Assembly (NCBI GenBank): GCA_038212215.1
Contig: JBBQUT010000001.1
Coordinates: 186,001 to 250,000, forward strand
DNA from: JALZAI01 sp038212215
Lineage (GTDB): Bacteria; Actinomycetota; Actinomycetes; Mycobacteriales; Jatrophihabitantaceae
DNA: 64,000 nucleotides
Reading direction: 5' to 3'
The notes under the pieces are model-generated. The model searched no databases, was not told the origin of the DNA, and was given only the letters and a program-made list of their open reading frames with translations. This document shows, one piece after another, positions 1 to 8,460 of the stretch (positions are counted from its first letter, which is position 1; each line of letters starts with the position of its first letter). The translations under genes were made by a program, and so were the position numbers.

Positions 1-445
1 CTTCCGGCAGGTACGGGTCGTCGTCCGAGGCGACGAGTACGGTGCCGTCGGCGCCGCGCCGCACGGTGTCCACGTCCATCGGCGGCGGGAAGAACGCTGC
101 GATGTCCGCGATCGCTGTGCGCGGGGACGGCGGGGCCACGAGCAGCACGCGGGCCGGACGGGGCGCGTCGCCCGGATCGGCGCAATGATGCAGCCACAGC
201 ACAGCGCCAAGCGAGTGGGCGACCACGTCGAAGCCGTCGGGCGGCAGGTCCGCGAGCACGCGACGCAACGCCGCACGCCAGTCGCCCAGATCGGGATGAT
301 CGACGTCGGCGTAATCCGGCACCCGCACCTCGCGGCCAGCGCCGCGCAGTTCGTCGGCGAGCCAGCGCTGCCAGTGCCCGGGCTCGGAGCCGTTCCATCC
401 CGGCACGACAACCGTGGGGACGGTGCGGGTGGGGCGACGTGGCAC
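1..445 (-). CDS. RBBP9/YdeN-type alpha/beta hydrolase (3' end outside window)
   Basis: Reading the minus strand from a GTG at 445 gives about 148 residues before the window edge; an in-frame TGA lies upstream at 482-484 and no other start fits. The N-terminus carries the family's PGWNGSEPGHW signature (residues 15-25), and the serine nucleophile sits in AHSLG (Ser78). These are cytosolic serine hydrolases of unknown physiological substrate. It lies downstream of the YhhN-like gene on the same strand, 45 bp away. The catalytic His is beyond the edge, so completeness cannot be judged. Confidence 0.8.
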   Translation of the reverse strand, partial: MPRRPTRTVPTVVVPGWNGSEPGHWQRWLADELRGAGREVRVPDYADVDHPDLGDWRAALRRVLADLPPDGFDVVAHSLGAVLWLHHCADPGDAPRPARVLLVAPPSPRTAIADIAAFFPPPMDVDTVRRGADGTVLVASDDDPYLPE

Positions 446-490
446 GAGGCGCAGCCTATTCGCCCGATCGCAGTGATTCGCTCACCTCGT

Positions 491-1141
491 TCACCATTGC
501 CGCACGAGGCCGATCAGGATCAAGGCCTGCGCCAGGTGGTAGCTGACGATCACCCGCAGCGCTCCGTAGCGAACGGGCCGCACGAAGCGTTCGAACGCCA
601 GGGTCGAGTCCGAGCCGAGGAAGAGCAGCGCGCCGAGCGCGGTGGCGAACAGACCCGTCCCGACGCCGAGGATGCTCATCAGCGTCAACGCGCCCGCATA
701 CCCCGCGACCGGGAGCAGCAGCGCCCACCCGCCCGCCCGCCGCGCCCCGGCGAATACCGCTGGCAGCACTGACGCGGCGCTGCCACCGACGAGCAGTACG
801 CCCGCGACGAGTGGGGCGCCTCGCACGCCGTGTTGCAGGAACGCGACGACGTAGGCAATGTGGCCGAGCAGGAACGCGCCGAGGCCGAGCAGGAAACCGA
901 GGTCGGGCGGGCCTGGCTCGTCCGAGCTGAGCAGCAACGCGACATCGCCCAGCAAGCACAGCGCCAGCGCCGCGAGCACCCACGGCTTCAGCGTGCCGAC
1001 ATCGGCAGCGATACCCGCGCCGATCAGCAACCCGAGCGTCAGTGGCTTGAGCAGCCGTTCCAGCCGAGGTCGCCGCTGCCAGACCGCGAACCAGTCACCG
1101 ACCGCGACGATGCCCGCCAGGACGAGCAACGCGAGCGCCAT
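491..1141 (-). CDS. YhhN/TMEM86-family membrane protein (putative lysoplasmalogenase)
   Basis: 216 residues made almost entirely of hydrophobic helices (about seven to eight membrane segments). The first is at residues 1-16, and a GDVALLL stretch near residue 85 resembles the conserved Asp-containing helices of the YhhN/TMEM86 family. Some animal members hydrolyse the vinyl-ether bond of lysoplasmalogens; the role of bacterial members is mostly unknown. It follows the FAD-linked oxidase with a 3-bp gap, so the two are probably co-transcribed. Assignment rests on length and hydrophobic pattern. Confidence 0.7.
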   Translation of the reverse strand: MALALLVLAGIVAVGDWFAVWQRRPRLERLLKPLTLGLLIGAGIAADVGTLKPWVLAALALCLLGDVALLLSSDEPGPPDLGFLLGLGAFLLGHIAYVVAFLQHGVRGAPLVAGVLLVGGSAASVLPAVFAGARRAGGWALLLPVAGYAGALTLMSILGVGTGLFATALGALLFLGSDSTLAFERFVRPVRYGALRVIVSYHLAQALILIGLVRQW

Positions 1142-1144
1142 CGG

Positions 1145-2503
1145 CTAGAGCATTGCCCCTGGGTTGAGGACGCCCTGCGGGTCGACGGCGGCCTTGATGC
1201 GACGCGTGAGCGCCATGACGTCGGCCCCGAGATAGCTCGGCAACCAGTCCTTCTTCAGCCGGCCGACCCCGTGCTCGCCGGTGATCGTCCCGCCCAGGTC
1301 GAGCGCGAGGTCCATCACCGCCGCGAAGGCCGCGTAGGCACGCTCGGTTCCGGCGGTATCGGTGGGGTCGTAGACCACCGTGGGATGGGTGTTGCCGTCA
1401 CCGGCGTGCGCAACCAAGGCGATCGTGACCTGGTTCGCGGCGGCGATCTTCTCAATACCGCGGACGAGAGCGGGCAGGTCGGGCAGCGCCACCCCGACGT
1501 CCTCCAGCAGCAGCGCACCCTGCCGCTCGAAGGCGGGGAACGCGGCACGCCGGGCCGCGGCGAACGCGTCACCCTCGACCTGGTCGTCGGTCGTGAAGAC
1601 CTCGCTCGCCCCATTGGCCACGCAGTAACGCTGCATGTCCGCGATCTCCTCCTGGGCTGCGACGCCGGGCGCGTCCGAGCGGGCGATCAGCAGCGCCGCG
1701 GCAGTGCGGTCCAGACCCATCGCGGTGAAGTCCTCGACCGCGTTGATCGAGATGTGATCCATCAACTCGAGCATGGACGGACGCAGCGTCGCGGTGATCG
1801 CGAGGACAGCATCGGCTGCCGTTTCGATCGAGGCGAACACCGCCACCATCGTGGACGCCGGCGGCGGGGGCGGCACCAGGCGCAGCGTCACCTCGGTGAT
1901 CACACCGAGCAGGCCTTCGGAACCGACGAACAGCTTGGTCAGCGAGAATCCCGCGACATCCTTCAGGCGCGGCCCGCCGAGGCGCAGTGCTGTCCCGTCG
2001 GCCAGCACAACTTCCATCCCCAGCACGTAGTCGCTCGTCACGCCGTACTTGACGCAGCAGAGGCCGCCGGCATTGGTAGCGACATTGCCGCCGATGGAGG
2101 AGATCTCGAACGACGCCGGGTCGGGCGGATACCACAGCCCGTGCTCGGCAGCGGCCTGTTTCACCTCGCTGTTGAGCAGGCCGGCTTCGGCGATCGCCAC
2201 CCGCGAGACCGGGTCGATGCGGATGCCGCGCATCTTCTCCAGCGTCAGCACGATGCCGCCCTCGACCGCCGTAGCGCCGCCGGACAGGCTCGTGCCCGCC
2301 CCGCGCGGCACCACGGGCACCTCATTGGCGCTGCACCAGCGCAGCGTCGCCTGGACGTCCGCGGTGCAGGTCGCGCGCACCACGGCGAGCGGCCGCCCCG
2401 CGTCCGGATCGCGGGCCCAGTCGCGCCGGTACCCCTCGACGAGTTCCGGGTTGCTCAGCACGGCGCCGCCGGGGAGCGCTGCCACAAGCTCAGCAAGATC
2501 CAT
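1145..2503 (-). CDS. FAD-linked oxidase, GlcD/D-lactate dehydrogenase type
   Basis: 452 residues. An N-terminal PCMH-type FAD domain contains PRGAGTSLSGGA, the usual flavin pyrophosphate loop of GlcD-like 2-hydroxyacid dehydrogenases. The C-terminal substrate domain ends in the family motif GEHGVGRLKK. Members oxidise glycolate, D-lactate or related 2-hydroxyacids and pass electrons to the quinone pool or a partner subunit; the substrate cannot be read here. I chose ATG 2503, which has AGGA seven bases upstream, over the in-frame GTG at 2518. It is divergent from the ABC-F gene, with a 71-bp shared upstream region. Confidence 0.88.
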   Translation of the reverse strand: MDLAELVAALPGGAVLSNPELVEGYRRDWARDPDAGRPLAVVRATCTADVQATLRWCSANEVPVVPRGAGTSLSGGATAVEGGIVLTLEKMRGIRIDPVSRVAIAEAGLLNSEVKQAAAEHGLWYPPDPASFEISSIGGNVATNAGGLCCVKYGVTSDYVLGMEVVLADGTALRLGGPRLKDVAGFSLTKLFVGSEGLLGVITEVTLRLVPPPPPASTMVAVFASIETAADAVLAITATLRPSMLELMDHISINAVEDFTAMGLDRTAAALLIARSDAPGVAAQEEIADMQRYCVANGASEVFTTDDQVEGDAFAAARRAAFPAFERQGALLLEDVGVALPDLPALVRGIEKIAAANQVTIALVAHAGDGNTHPTVVYDPTDTAGTERAYAAFAAVMDLALDLGGTITGEHGVGRLKKDWLPSYLGADVMALTRRIKAAVDPQGVLNPGAML

Positions 2504-2574
2504 CCCTCGATCCTGCACTCAATCGAGAGCAAACACACGTGCGTTCGCCGCACCGATGCCACAGACTCGTCGCC

Positions 2575-4194
2575 ATGGGATACGTCGACCTTGCCGGGAT
2601 CGGGCACACCCTCTCCGATGGACGGGTCCTGCTCGAGGGCGTCAACCTGCGCGTCGGCGAGGGCGCGAAGACCGCGCTGGTCGGCGCGAATGGGGCAGGC
2701 AAGACCACCCTGCTGCGCATCATCGCGGGCGATCTGGCGCCGCAGCGCGGCACCGTCGCGCGGACCGGCGGCCTGGGCGTCATGCGCCAGTTCATCGGAT
2801 CGGTGCGCGACCGCACCACCGTCCAGGAATTTCTGGTGGGTCTGGCCCCAGCGGGCGTCCGCGGCGCCTGGGACGACGTGCAGCGCGCCGAACTTCTGCT
2901 CATGGAACGCGACGACGAGAGAGCACAGCTCGCCTACGCGCACGCGCTGACGAATTGGGGCGACGTCGGCGGGTACGACACCGAAGTGCTGTGGGACACC
3001 GTCACCGTCGCCGCCCTCGGCGTCGCCTTCGAACGTTGCAAGTACCGGGAGCTGACGACGCTGTCCGGCGGCGAGCAGAAGCGACTCGCGTTGCAATTGC
3101 TGCTGCGCGGCCCGGACGAGGTGCTGTTGCTCGACGAACCTGACAACTACCTCGACGTCCCCGGCAAAAGGTGGCTGGAGGAGCGGCTGCGGCAGAGCGC
3201 CAAAACTGTGCTGTTCGTGAGCCACGACCGGGAGCTGCTCGCGCGAGTCGCCGACCGGGTAGTCACCATCGAGGGGGCGACGGCGTGGGTGCACGGCGGC
3301 GGGTTCGCGTCCTATCACCGGGCGCGCACCGCCAAGCACGAGCGGATGGCGGAGGTCAGAAGGCGCTGGGAGGAGGAGCACACCCGGCTCAAGGACCTCG
3401 TGCGCACCCTGCAGCAGCAGGCCAAGATCAGCCCGGACATGGCCTCCCGCTACCGCGCCATGCAGACCCGGCTGGCGAAGTTCGAGGCCGAAGGCCCGCC
3501 GCCGGACAAGCCCGAGGAGCAGCGCGTGCGCATGCGCCTGCGCGGTGGGCGAACCGGGGTGCGCGCGGTGAGCTGCCAGGCGCTCGAACTCAGCGGCCTG
3601 ATGCAGCCGTTCGATGGTGAGATCTACTACGGCGAGCGGGTGGGAGTGCTCGGCGCGAACGGCGCAGGCAAGTCGCATTTCCTGCGGCTGCTCGGCGGTG
3701 ATCCGGTCGCGCACACTGGCTCCTGGCGGCTTGGCGCCCGGGTGGTGCCGGGGCTGTTCACGCAGACCCACGTCCATCCGCAATGGGTTGACCGCACGCT
3801 GGTCGACCTGCTGTGGGAAGGCGATGCGGGACGCTCCGGCGTGGACCGCGGACGGGCGATGTCAGCGCTGCGCCGTTACGGGCTGCAGGACCAGGGCGAT
3901 CAACGCTTCGGCACGCTGTCCGGCGGCCAGCAGGCTCGCCTGCAAATCCTGCTGCTGGAGCTGTCCGGCGCCACGCTCTTGTTGCTCGACGAACCGACCG
4001 ACAACCTCGACGTCCTTTCGGCGGAAGCGCTCGAGGAGGCTTTGCACGCCTTCGAGGGCACCGTCCTGGCCGTGACGCACGACCGCTGGTTCGCGCGGTC
4101 GCTGGATCGCTTCCTGATCTTCGGGGCGGACGGCGCCGTCTACGAGTCCGACGACGCGGTGTTCGACGAGCGACGGGTGGCCCGGCCGCGGTGA
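2575..4194 (+). CDS. ABC-F family ATPase
   Basis: 539 residues with two ABC ATPase domains and no membrane segments, the ABC-F arrangement. Walker A motifs are GANGAGKT (about residue 37) and GANGAGKS in the second half. Signatures are LSGGEQKR and LSGGQQAR, with Walker B regions ending DEPDNYLD and DEPTDNLD. The domains are joined by a charged helical linker (about residues 245-300), as in ribosome-associated translation or antibiotic-protection factors. The start is ATG 2575 (MGYVDLAG), where similarity to the family begins, not the upstream in-frame ATG 2539. The exact ABC-F subclass is not resolvable by eye. Confidence 0.9.
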   Translation: MGYVDLAGIGHTLSDGRVLLEGVNLRVGEGAKTALVGANGAGKTTLLRIIAGDLAPQRGTVARTGGLGVMRQFIGSVRDRTTVQEFLVGLAPAGVRGAWDDVQRAELLLMERDDERAQLAYAHALTNWGDVGGYDTEVLWDTVTVAALGVAFERCKYRELTTLSGGEQKRLALQLLLRGPDEVLLLDEPDNYLDVPGKRWLEERLRQSAKTVLFVSHDRELLARVADRVVTIEGATAWVHGGGFASYHRARTAKHERMAEVRRRWEEEHTRLKDLVRTLQQQAKISPDMASRYRAMQTRLAKFEAEGPPPDKPEEQRVRMRLRGGRTGVRAVSCQALELSGLMQPFDGEIYYGERVGVLGANGAGKSHFLRLLGGDPVAHTGSWRLGARVVPGLFTQTHVHPQWVDRTLVDLLWEGDAGRSGVDRGRAMSALRRYGLQDQGDQRFGTLSGGQQARLQILLLELSGATLLLLDEPTDNLDVLSAEALEEALHAFEGTVLAVTHDRWFARSLDRFLIFGADGAVYESDDAVFDERRVARPR

Positions 4195-4196
4195 TT

Positions 4197-4225
4197 TGGC
4201 CGCACTCAGACGCGCCAGGTAGAGT
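4197..4225 (+). promoter_or_regulatory. Candidate sigma70-type promoter for rplM-rpsI
   Basis: TTGGCC (4197-4202) and TAGAGT (4220-4225) are separated by 17 bases just after the ABC-F stop codon. A transcript would carry about 120 bases of leader before rplM at 4351. Assigned by inspection only. Confidence 0.4.
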
Positions 4226-4350
4226 CGTTTCTTGGCGTACGGCTGATCTGGTCGCACCACGCCGGCCATGCCTCGGAGTCCGTCACAGCTGACTGCGGGG
4301 GCGCCGCCTCGCGATAACCGGCGGCGTGAAGACCGAACAGAGAGAGAATC

Positions 4351-4791
4351 GTGGGTACCTATACGCCCAAGCCCGGCGAGATCGAGCGCCGCTGGCACGT
4401 CATCGACGCCAACGACATCGTCCTGGGTCGCCTTGCTAGCCAGGTCGCGACATTGCTGCGCGGCAAGCACAAGCCCCAGTTCGCGCCGCACGTCGACATC
4501 GGCGACTTCGTCGTGATCGTTAACGCGGAGAAGGTCGCCGTCGCTGCCAAGAAGCGCGACGAGTTCCGCTATCGCCACTCCGGGTACCCGGGTGGACTGT
4601 CCAAGCGCACTGTCGGTGAGTTGCTCGAGCGCAAGCCCACCCGGGTGATCGAACTGGCAGTGCGTGGCATGCTCCCGAAGACCACGCTGGGCCGCGCCCA
4701 GCTGAAGAAGCTCAAGGTGTACGCGGGCCCTGAGCACCCGCACGCCGCGCAGAAACCCCAGCCGTTCGAGATCAAGCAGGTCAGCCAGTGA
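4351..4791 (+). CDS. rplM: 50S ribosomal protein L13 (uL13)
   Basis: 146 residues, the normal length for L13. Characteristic segments include RRWHVIDAND near the N-terminus, LGRLASQVA, the GDFVVIVNAEKV block and the C-terminal HPHAAQKP. It is an early-assembling large-subunit protein. The start is GTG 4351, preceded by an AGAGAGA stretch. Its TGA overlaps the GTG of rpsI (GTGA at 4788-4791), the usual L13-S9 operon with tight translational coupling. Confidence 0.97.
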   Translation: MGTYTPKPGEIERRWHVIDANDIVLGRLASQVATLLRGKHKPQFAPHVDIGDFVVIVNAEKVAVAAKKRDEFRYRHSGYPGGLSKRTVGELLERKPTRVIELAVRGMLPKTTLGRAQLKKLKVYAGPEHPHAAQKPQPFEIKQVSQ

Positions 4792-5183
4792 CGTCTCCCA
4801 TGCCCGTCCCCATCGTCGGCCGTCGCAAGGAAGCCGTGGTCCGTGCCCGGCTCCTGCCGGGAACCGGCGAGTTCAAGCTCAATGGCCGCACCCTGGAGGG
4901 CTACTTCCCCAACAAGGTGCATCAGCAGTTGATCCGCGAGCCGTTCGTCACCCTGGAGAAAGACAACCAGTACGACGTCATCGCCTCGCTGGTCGGCGGC
5001 GGCATCACCGGCCAAGCCGGCGCTTTGCGCCTGGCGATCTCGCGCGCGCTCATCGGCATCGAGCCCGACGATCGCGCCGCGCTGAAGAAGGCCGGCTTCC
5101 TCACCCGCGACCCGCGGGTCAAGGAGCGCAAGAAGTACGGCCTGAAGAAGGCCCGTAAGGCTCCGCAGTACTCGAAGCGGTAG
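4788..5183 (+). CDS. rpsI: 30S ribosomal protein S9 (uS9)
   Basis: 131 residues with the S9 landmarks GRRKEAVVRARL, the GGGITGQAGALRLAISRAL block and the basic C-terminus ending in YSKR, whose terminal Arg contacts P-site tRNA. The longest start is GTG 4788, overlapping the rplM stop; an in-frame ATG lies at 4800. glmM begins four bases after the stop, so all three genes are probably one transcript. Confidence 0.97.
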   Translation: MTSPMPVPIVGRRKEAVVRARLLPGTGEFKLNGRTLEGYFPNKVHQQLIREPFVTLEKDNQYDVIASLVGGGITGQAGALRLAISRALIGIEPDDRAALKKAGFLTRDPRVKERKKYGLKKARKAPQYSKR

Positions 5184-5186
5184 TCG

Positions 5187-6518
5187 GTGGGTCTGTTCGG
5201 TACGGACGGCATCCGCGGTCTGGCCAACGCCGAGCTGACTCCGGAACTGGCGCTGGCAGTTGCCGGCGCCGCGGTGCGGGTGCTCGTGGCGCACGACGCG
5301 TCACACCGTCCGCTGGCCGTGGTCGGGCGTGACACCCGTGCGAGCGGGGAGATGCTCGAAGCTGCGGTCGTCGCCGGGCTCGCCTCGGCAGGCGCCGATG
5401 TGATGCGGGTCGGCGTGCTGCCCACGCCGGCCGTCGCCTACCTCACCGCCGCGTACGGCGCCGATCTCGGGGTCGTGCTGTCCGCGTCGCACAACCCGAT
5501 GCCCGACAACGGCGTCAAGCTGTTCGCGCGCGGCGGCCACAAGCTGCCCGACGACATCGAAGCCGAGATCGAGCAGGCGATGGCGGACGGCCCCCGGCAG
5601 CGTCCCACCGGTGCGCAGGTCGGCCGGGTCCGCACCGCCGCCGACGCCCACGAGCGCTACCTCACCCACCTGCTCGCCGCCGTCCCGCAGCGTTTGGACG
5701 GCCTGCACGTCGTCGTCGACTGTGCCCACGGGGCTGCGTCGGACGTCGCACCCGAGCTGTACCGCCGCGCCGGTGCCCGTGTCACCGAGATCGCGTGCGC
5801 CCCGGACGGGATCAACATCAACGACGGCGTCGGCTCCACACACCTGGACGTCGCGGCCGCCGCGGTGCGCGAAACCGGTGCAGATCTCGGCATCGCCCAC
5901 GACGGCGACGCCGACCGGTGCCTAGCCGTGGACATGACCGGCGAGGTGGTGGACGGCGACCAGATCCTCGCCTTGTGCGCCCTATCGCTGCGCGAGCACG
6001 GCGCGCTGCGCGAGGACACAGTCGTCGCCACCGTCATGAGCAATCTGGGCTTTCACCACGCGATGCGCGACGCGGGCATCACAGTGCTGACTACCGCGGT
6101 AGGCGATCGTTACGTGCTCGAGGCGTTGCGTGCGCACAACCTGAGTGTCGGCGGGGAGCAGAGCGGCCACGTCGTGTTCACCGATTCGGCTACCACGGGC
6201 GACGGGCTGCTGACGGCTCTGCACGTGATGGCCCGGATGGTCGCCACCGGTTCGCCGTTGCGCGATCTGGCTGCGGTGGTGCGGCGGCTGCCGCAGATTC
6301 TGATCAACGTGCCGGTCGGCGATCGGGCCGCGGTTGCGCTCTCGCCCGAGGTGGCTGCCGCGGTCGATGCCGCCGCCGCCGAGCTCGGCGACTCGGGGCG
6401 CATCCTGCTCCGCCCGTCCGGCACGGAACAGCTCGTCCGCGTCATGGTCGAGGCACCCTCGCAGGACCAGGCCGAGGCGGTTGCCGAGCGCGTCGCCAAG
6501 GCCGTCGCCGCCGCGTAG
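5187..6518 (+). CDS. glmM: Phosphoglucosamine mutase
   Basis: 443 residues, full length. Converts glucosamine-6-phosphate to glucosamine-1-phosphate for UDP-GlcNAc and peptidoglycan. The N-terminus LFGTDGIRG is diagnostic; the catalytic phosphoserine is Ser101 in SASHNP; the Mg-binding loop is DGDADR; the C-terminus has the phosphate-binding RPSGTE. Starts with GTG four bases after the rpsI stop. glmS, which makes its substrate, lies 2 kb downstream on the same strand. Confidence 0.97.
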   Translation: MGLFGTDGIRGLANAELTPELALAVAGAAVRVLVAHDASHRPLAVVGRDTRASGEMLEAAVVAGLASAGADVMRVGVLPTPAVAYLTAAYGADLGVVLSASHNPMPDNGVKLFARGGHKLPDDIEAEIEQAMADGPRQRPTGAQVGRVRTAADAHERYLTHLLAAVPQRLDGLHVVVDCAHGAASDVAPELYRRAGARVTEIACAPDGININDGVGSTHLDVAAAAVRETGADLGIAHDGDADRCLAVDMTGEVVDGDQILALCALSLREHGALREDTVVATVMSNLGFHHAMRDAGITVLTTAVGDRYVLEALRAHNLSVGGEQSGHVVFTDSATTGDGLLTALHVMARMVATGSPLRDLAAVVRRLPQILINVPVGDRAAVALSPEVAAAVDAAAAELGDSGRILLRPSGTEQLVRVMVEAPSQDQAEAVAERVAKAVAAA

Positions 6519-6523
6519 CGGGA

Positions 6524-7555
6524 TCAGATTCGGCTGAAGTGAGCCACCCCGGCGGCCGCGGTCTTGGCCAGCCAGCCGCGTTCGACGAGCACCTCCAGGT
6601 GCGCCATCGTCTCCTGCACCGCGAGAACGGAGTTGAACAGGTCCAGGTCGGCGAGATGGTGGTGATGGCGGGTCCAGCCCAGCCGGTCGGCGACCTCGAA
6701 GCCGGTGCTCGCGCCTGCCGCGACGGCTTCCGCGCTCGCGGTCAGGCGCTCGTCGTGGTGGGTGAGCAACTCCTCGATGCGCGCGTGGGTCGACGCAGCG
6801 ACTGGGCCGTGCGCGGGCAGCAGCCGGCTGTCGGGCATCGCCCGGACCAGCTGAAGAGACGCGAGATAGTCGCGCAACGGTGACGGGGGACGGACCAGTT
6901 CGACGCCGATCGACGGCGTGATGTGCGGCAGCACGTGATCGCCCGCGAACAAGGTCTGCGCGTGCGAGTCGTGAAACACCACATGCCCGCGGGTGTGACC
7001 GGGCGTCGCGATGACCCGCAAGGTGCGGGTATCGAGGGCGATATCGATGCCGTCGGCGAGCCAGCGGTTCGGGTATTCCCAATCGGTGGGGTCGTGATCG
7101 ATGTCCCATTGCGCCACCACCTGCGCGAGGAGTGCGTCGGCTCCGGCCTCGCGCAGCACTGCGTGGTCGCGATGCTGCCTCGGCAGCCGGATCGCGTCCA
7201 GGCAGGCCCGCTCGCCGGCCCCGACCGACACTGCGCTACCGGTGATCCTGCGCACAGCAATCGCGTGCGTGTAGTGGTCGCGATGCATATGGGTGACGAG
7301 GAATTCGCGGATGTCGGCGAGCTTGCGGCCCATCTCGGCGAGCGCCCGTTCCAGCAACGGGGTGGCGTCGGCCATCGCCCAGCCGCCGTCGATCAGCACC
7401 AGTGCGTCGCCGTCGGAAATGGCGTAAACGTTGACGGCTTTGAGGCCGTCGTTGGGCAACGGCAGCGGAATGCGGTGGATTCCGGGGGCAACCTCGTGGG
7501 CACCCGGACGCTCCCAAGCGTGCCGGTCGCCGGGGTCGGTGTCGGGCTGCGTCAC
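6524..7555 (-). CDS. MBL-fold metallo-hydrolase
   Basis: About 343 residues of metallo-beta-lactamase fold. The metal site THMHRDH is present, followed by a GHTRGHVVFHD segment and a LFAGDHVLP aspartate motif. The C-terminal helical region resembles the beta-lactamase-like 2 proteins (thioesterase or glyoxalase-II-like hydrolases); the substrate is unknown. The reading frame stays open to 7717, but that would run into the divergent gene. GTG 7555 is the best start, although its AGGAGG overlaps the start codon itself, so the exact start is doubtful. It converges with glmM, only five bases apart. Confidence 0.82.
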   Translation of the reverse strand: MTQPDTDPGDRHAWERPGAHEVAPGIHRIPLPLPNDGLKAVNVYAISDGDALVLIDGGWAMADATPLLERALAEMGRKLADIREFLVTHMHRDHYTHAIAVRRITGSAVSVGAGERACLDAIRLPRQHRDHAVLREAGADALLAQVVAQWDIDHDPTDWEYPNRWLADGIDIALDTRTLRVIATPGHTRGHVVFHDSHAQTLFAGDHVLPHITPSIGVELVRPPSPLRDYLASLQLVRAMPDSRLLPAHGPVAASTHARIEELLTHHDERLTASAEAVAAGASTGFEVADRLGWTRHHHHLADLDLFNSVLAVQETMAHLEVLVERGWLAKTAAAGVAHFSRI

Positions 7556-7651
7556 CTCCTCACCGTATGGGACGTGCTCCCACCGGCTTTCTGAGAGGGT
7601 CCTCAGCCGCAGTGGAGTTGCCCGCCCGGTCTCGGCAGAATGCCACCAGTA

Positions 7652-8401
7652 ATGACTACTCGTACCGCACGCAGCCCTGCCCCCGTCCCCGCCGATGAGA
7701 CCGAAGATCTCGATCAAGACCTGCCACGCATCAACCTGAGCCTCACCCAGGTCGTCGCCAGCGCGCTCGCGGCGATCACCGCCACCGTCGCCGCGTCCTA
7801 CCTCGGGGTCGCCGGGACGGTGATCGGCGCTGCGGTCGCCAGCATGCTGACCGTGATCGGCAACGCGGTCTACAGCAACTCGATCCAGCGAACCGGCGAG
7901 CGGGTACGTACGGTGGCCCCGGTCGCCGGGCGCTGGCTTCCGCGGCAGCCGGCCCCGCCGGCGACGCCATCGCGACGGGGGCCGTCGCGCTCGACGCCAT
8001 CGCGGCGGGCGCGTTCGCGCAGCGCATGGCGCACGATGGCGATCGCTTGTGCCGGGGTGTTCGCCGGCGTGCTACTCGTGGTGACGAGCGTCGAGCTGAT
8101 CGCGGGACGCCCGTTGACCGATCTGGTGCGCGGCACGTCGGGTAGCGGCACGAGCTTTCTCGGCAACCTCGAGCGAGGCGGCGCGACGGTGAACCCGCCG
8201 ACCGTGACGAACCCCACCGTCACCGTGACGCCCACCGTGGTGACGGCGACCCCGACAGTGACGGTTACCGGTGTGCCGGTGACCGCGACGGCCACGCCCA
8301 CCACCACGGCGACGCTCCCTCCGGGGTCTGGCGCACCGTCGACACCCGCCACCTCGCCGGGCACTTCCGGCACGCCACCCGGCGTGACCTCGGCCCCGTG
8401 A
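7652..8401 (+). CDS. Membrane protein with Thr/Pro/Val-rich extracytoplasmic tail
   Basis: Not a recognised family. About 249 residues from ATG 7652 (an in-frame ATG also at 7640). An acidic N-terminus is followed by a hydrophobic region (LTQVVASALAAITATVAASY and on), a Ser/Arg/Pro-rich basic linker, then a membrane helix (IACAGVFAGVLLVVTSVEL). The last 80 residues are a low-complexity tail of PTVT/VTAT-like repeats ending in Pro/Gly/Ser. The tail resembles cell-wall-spanning or glycosylated stalks. It is divergent from the MBL-fold gene and 59 bp upstream of glmS. Confidence 0.65.
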   Translation: MTTRTARSPAPVPADETEDLDQDLPRINLSLTQVVASALAAITATVAASYLGVAGTVIGAAVASMLTVIGNAVYSNSIQRTGERVRTVAPVAGRWLPRQPAPPATPSRRGPSRSTPSRRARSRSAWRTMAIACAGVFAGVLLVVTSVELIAGRPLTDLVRGTSGSGTSFLGNLERGGATVNPPTVTNPTVTVTPTVVTATPTVTVTGVPVTATATPTTTATLPPGSGAPSTPATSPGTSGTPPGVTSAP

Positions 8402-8448
8402 GTACGCCCGCGGTTGCGGCTTGAGCGGGCCCGGCCGGTCCGGCCCCG

Positions 8449-8460
8449 TACCCTGAAGGA
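8449..8460 (+). promoter_or_regulatory. TANNNT-N6 promoter element at glmS
   Basis: TACCCT ends six bases before the glmS ATG. This is the spacing of actinobacterial leaderless promoters. The spacer GAAGGA could equally act as a ribosome-binding site for a short-leader transcript. Confidence 0.4.

Noticed and set aside
830..2950. 706-residue plus-strand open frame
   Set aside because: It runs antisense through the YhhN-like and FAD-oxidase genes and into the ABC-F gene. Composition is Arg/Gln/Asp-rich with no domain, a usual artefact of GC-rich codon bias.
4226..4350. Autoregulatory L13 leader structure upstream of rplM
   Set aside because: A leader of about 120 bases is plausible, but I could not find a convincing conserved structure by eye.
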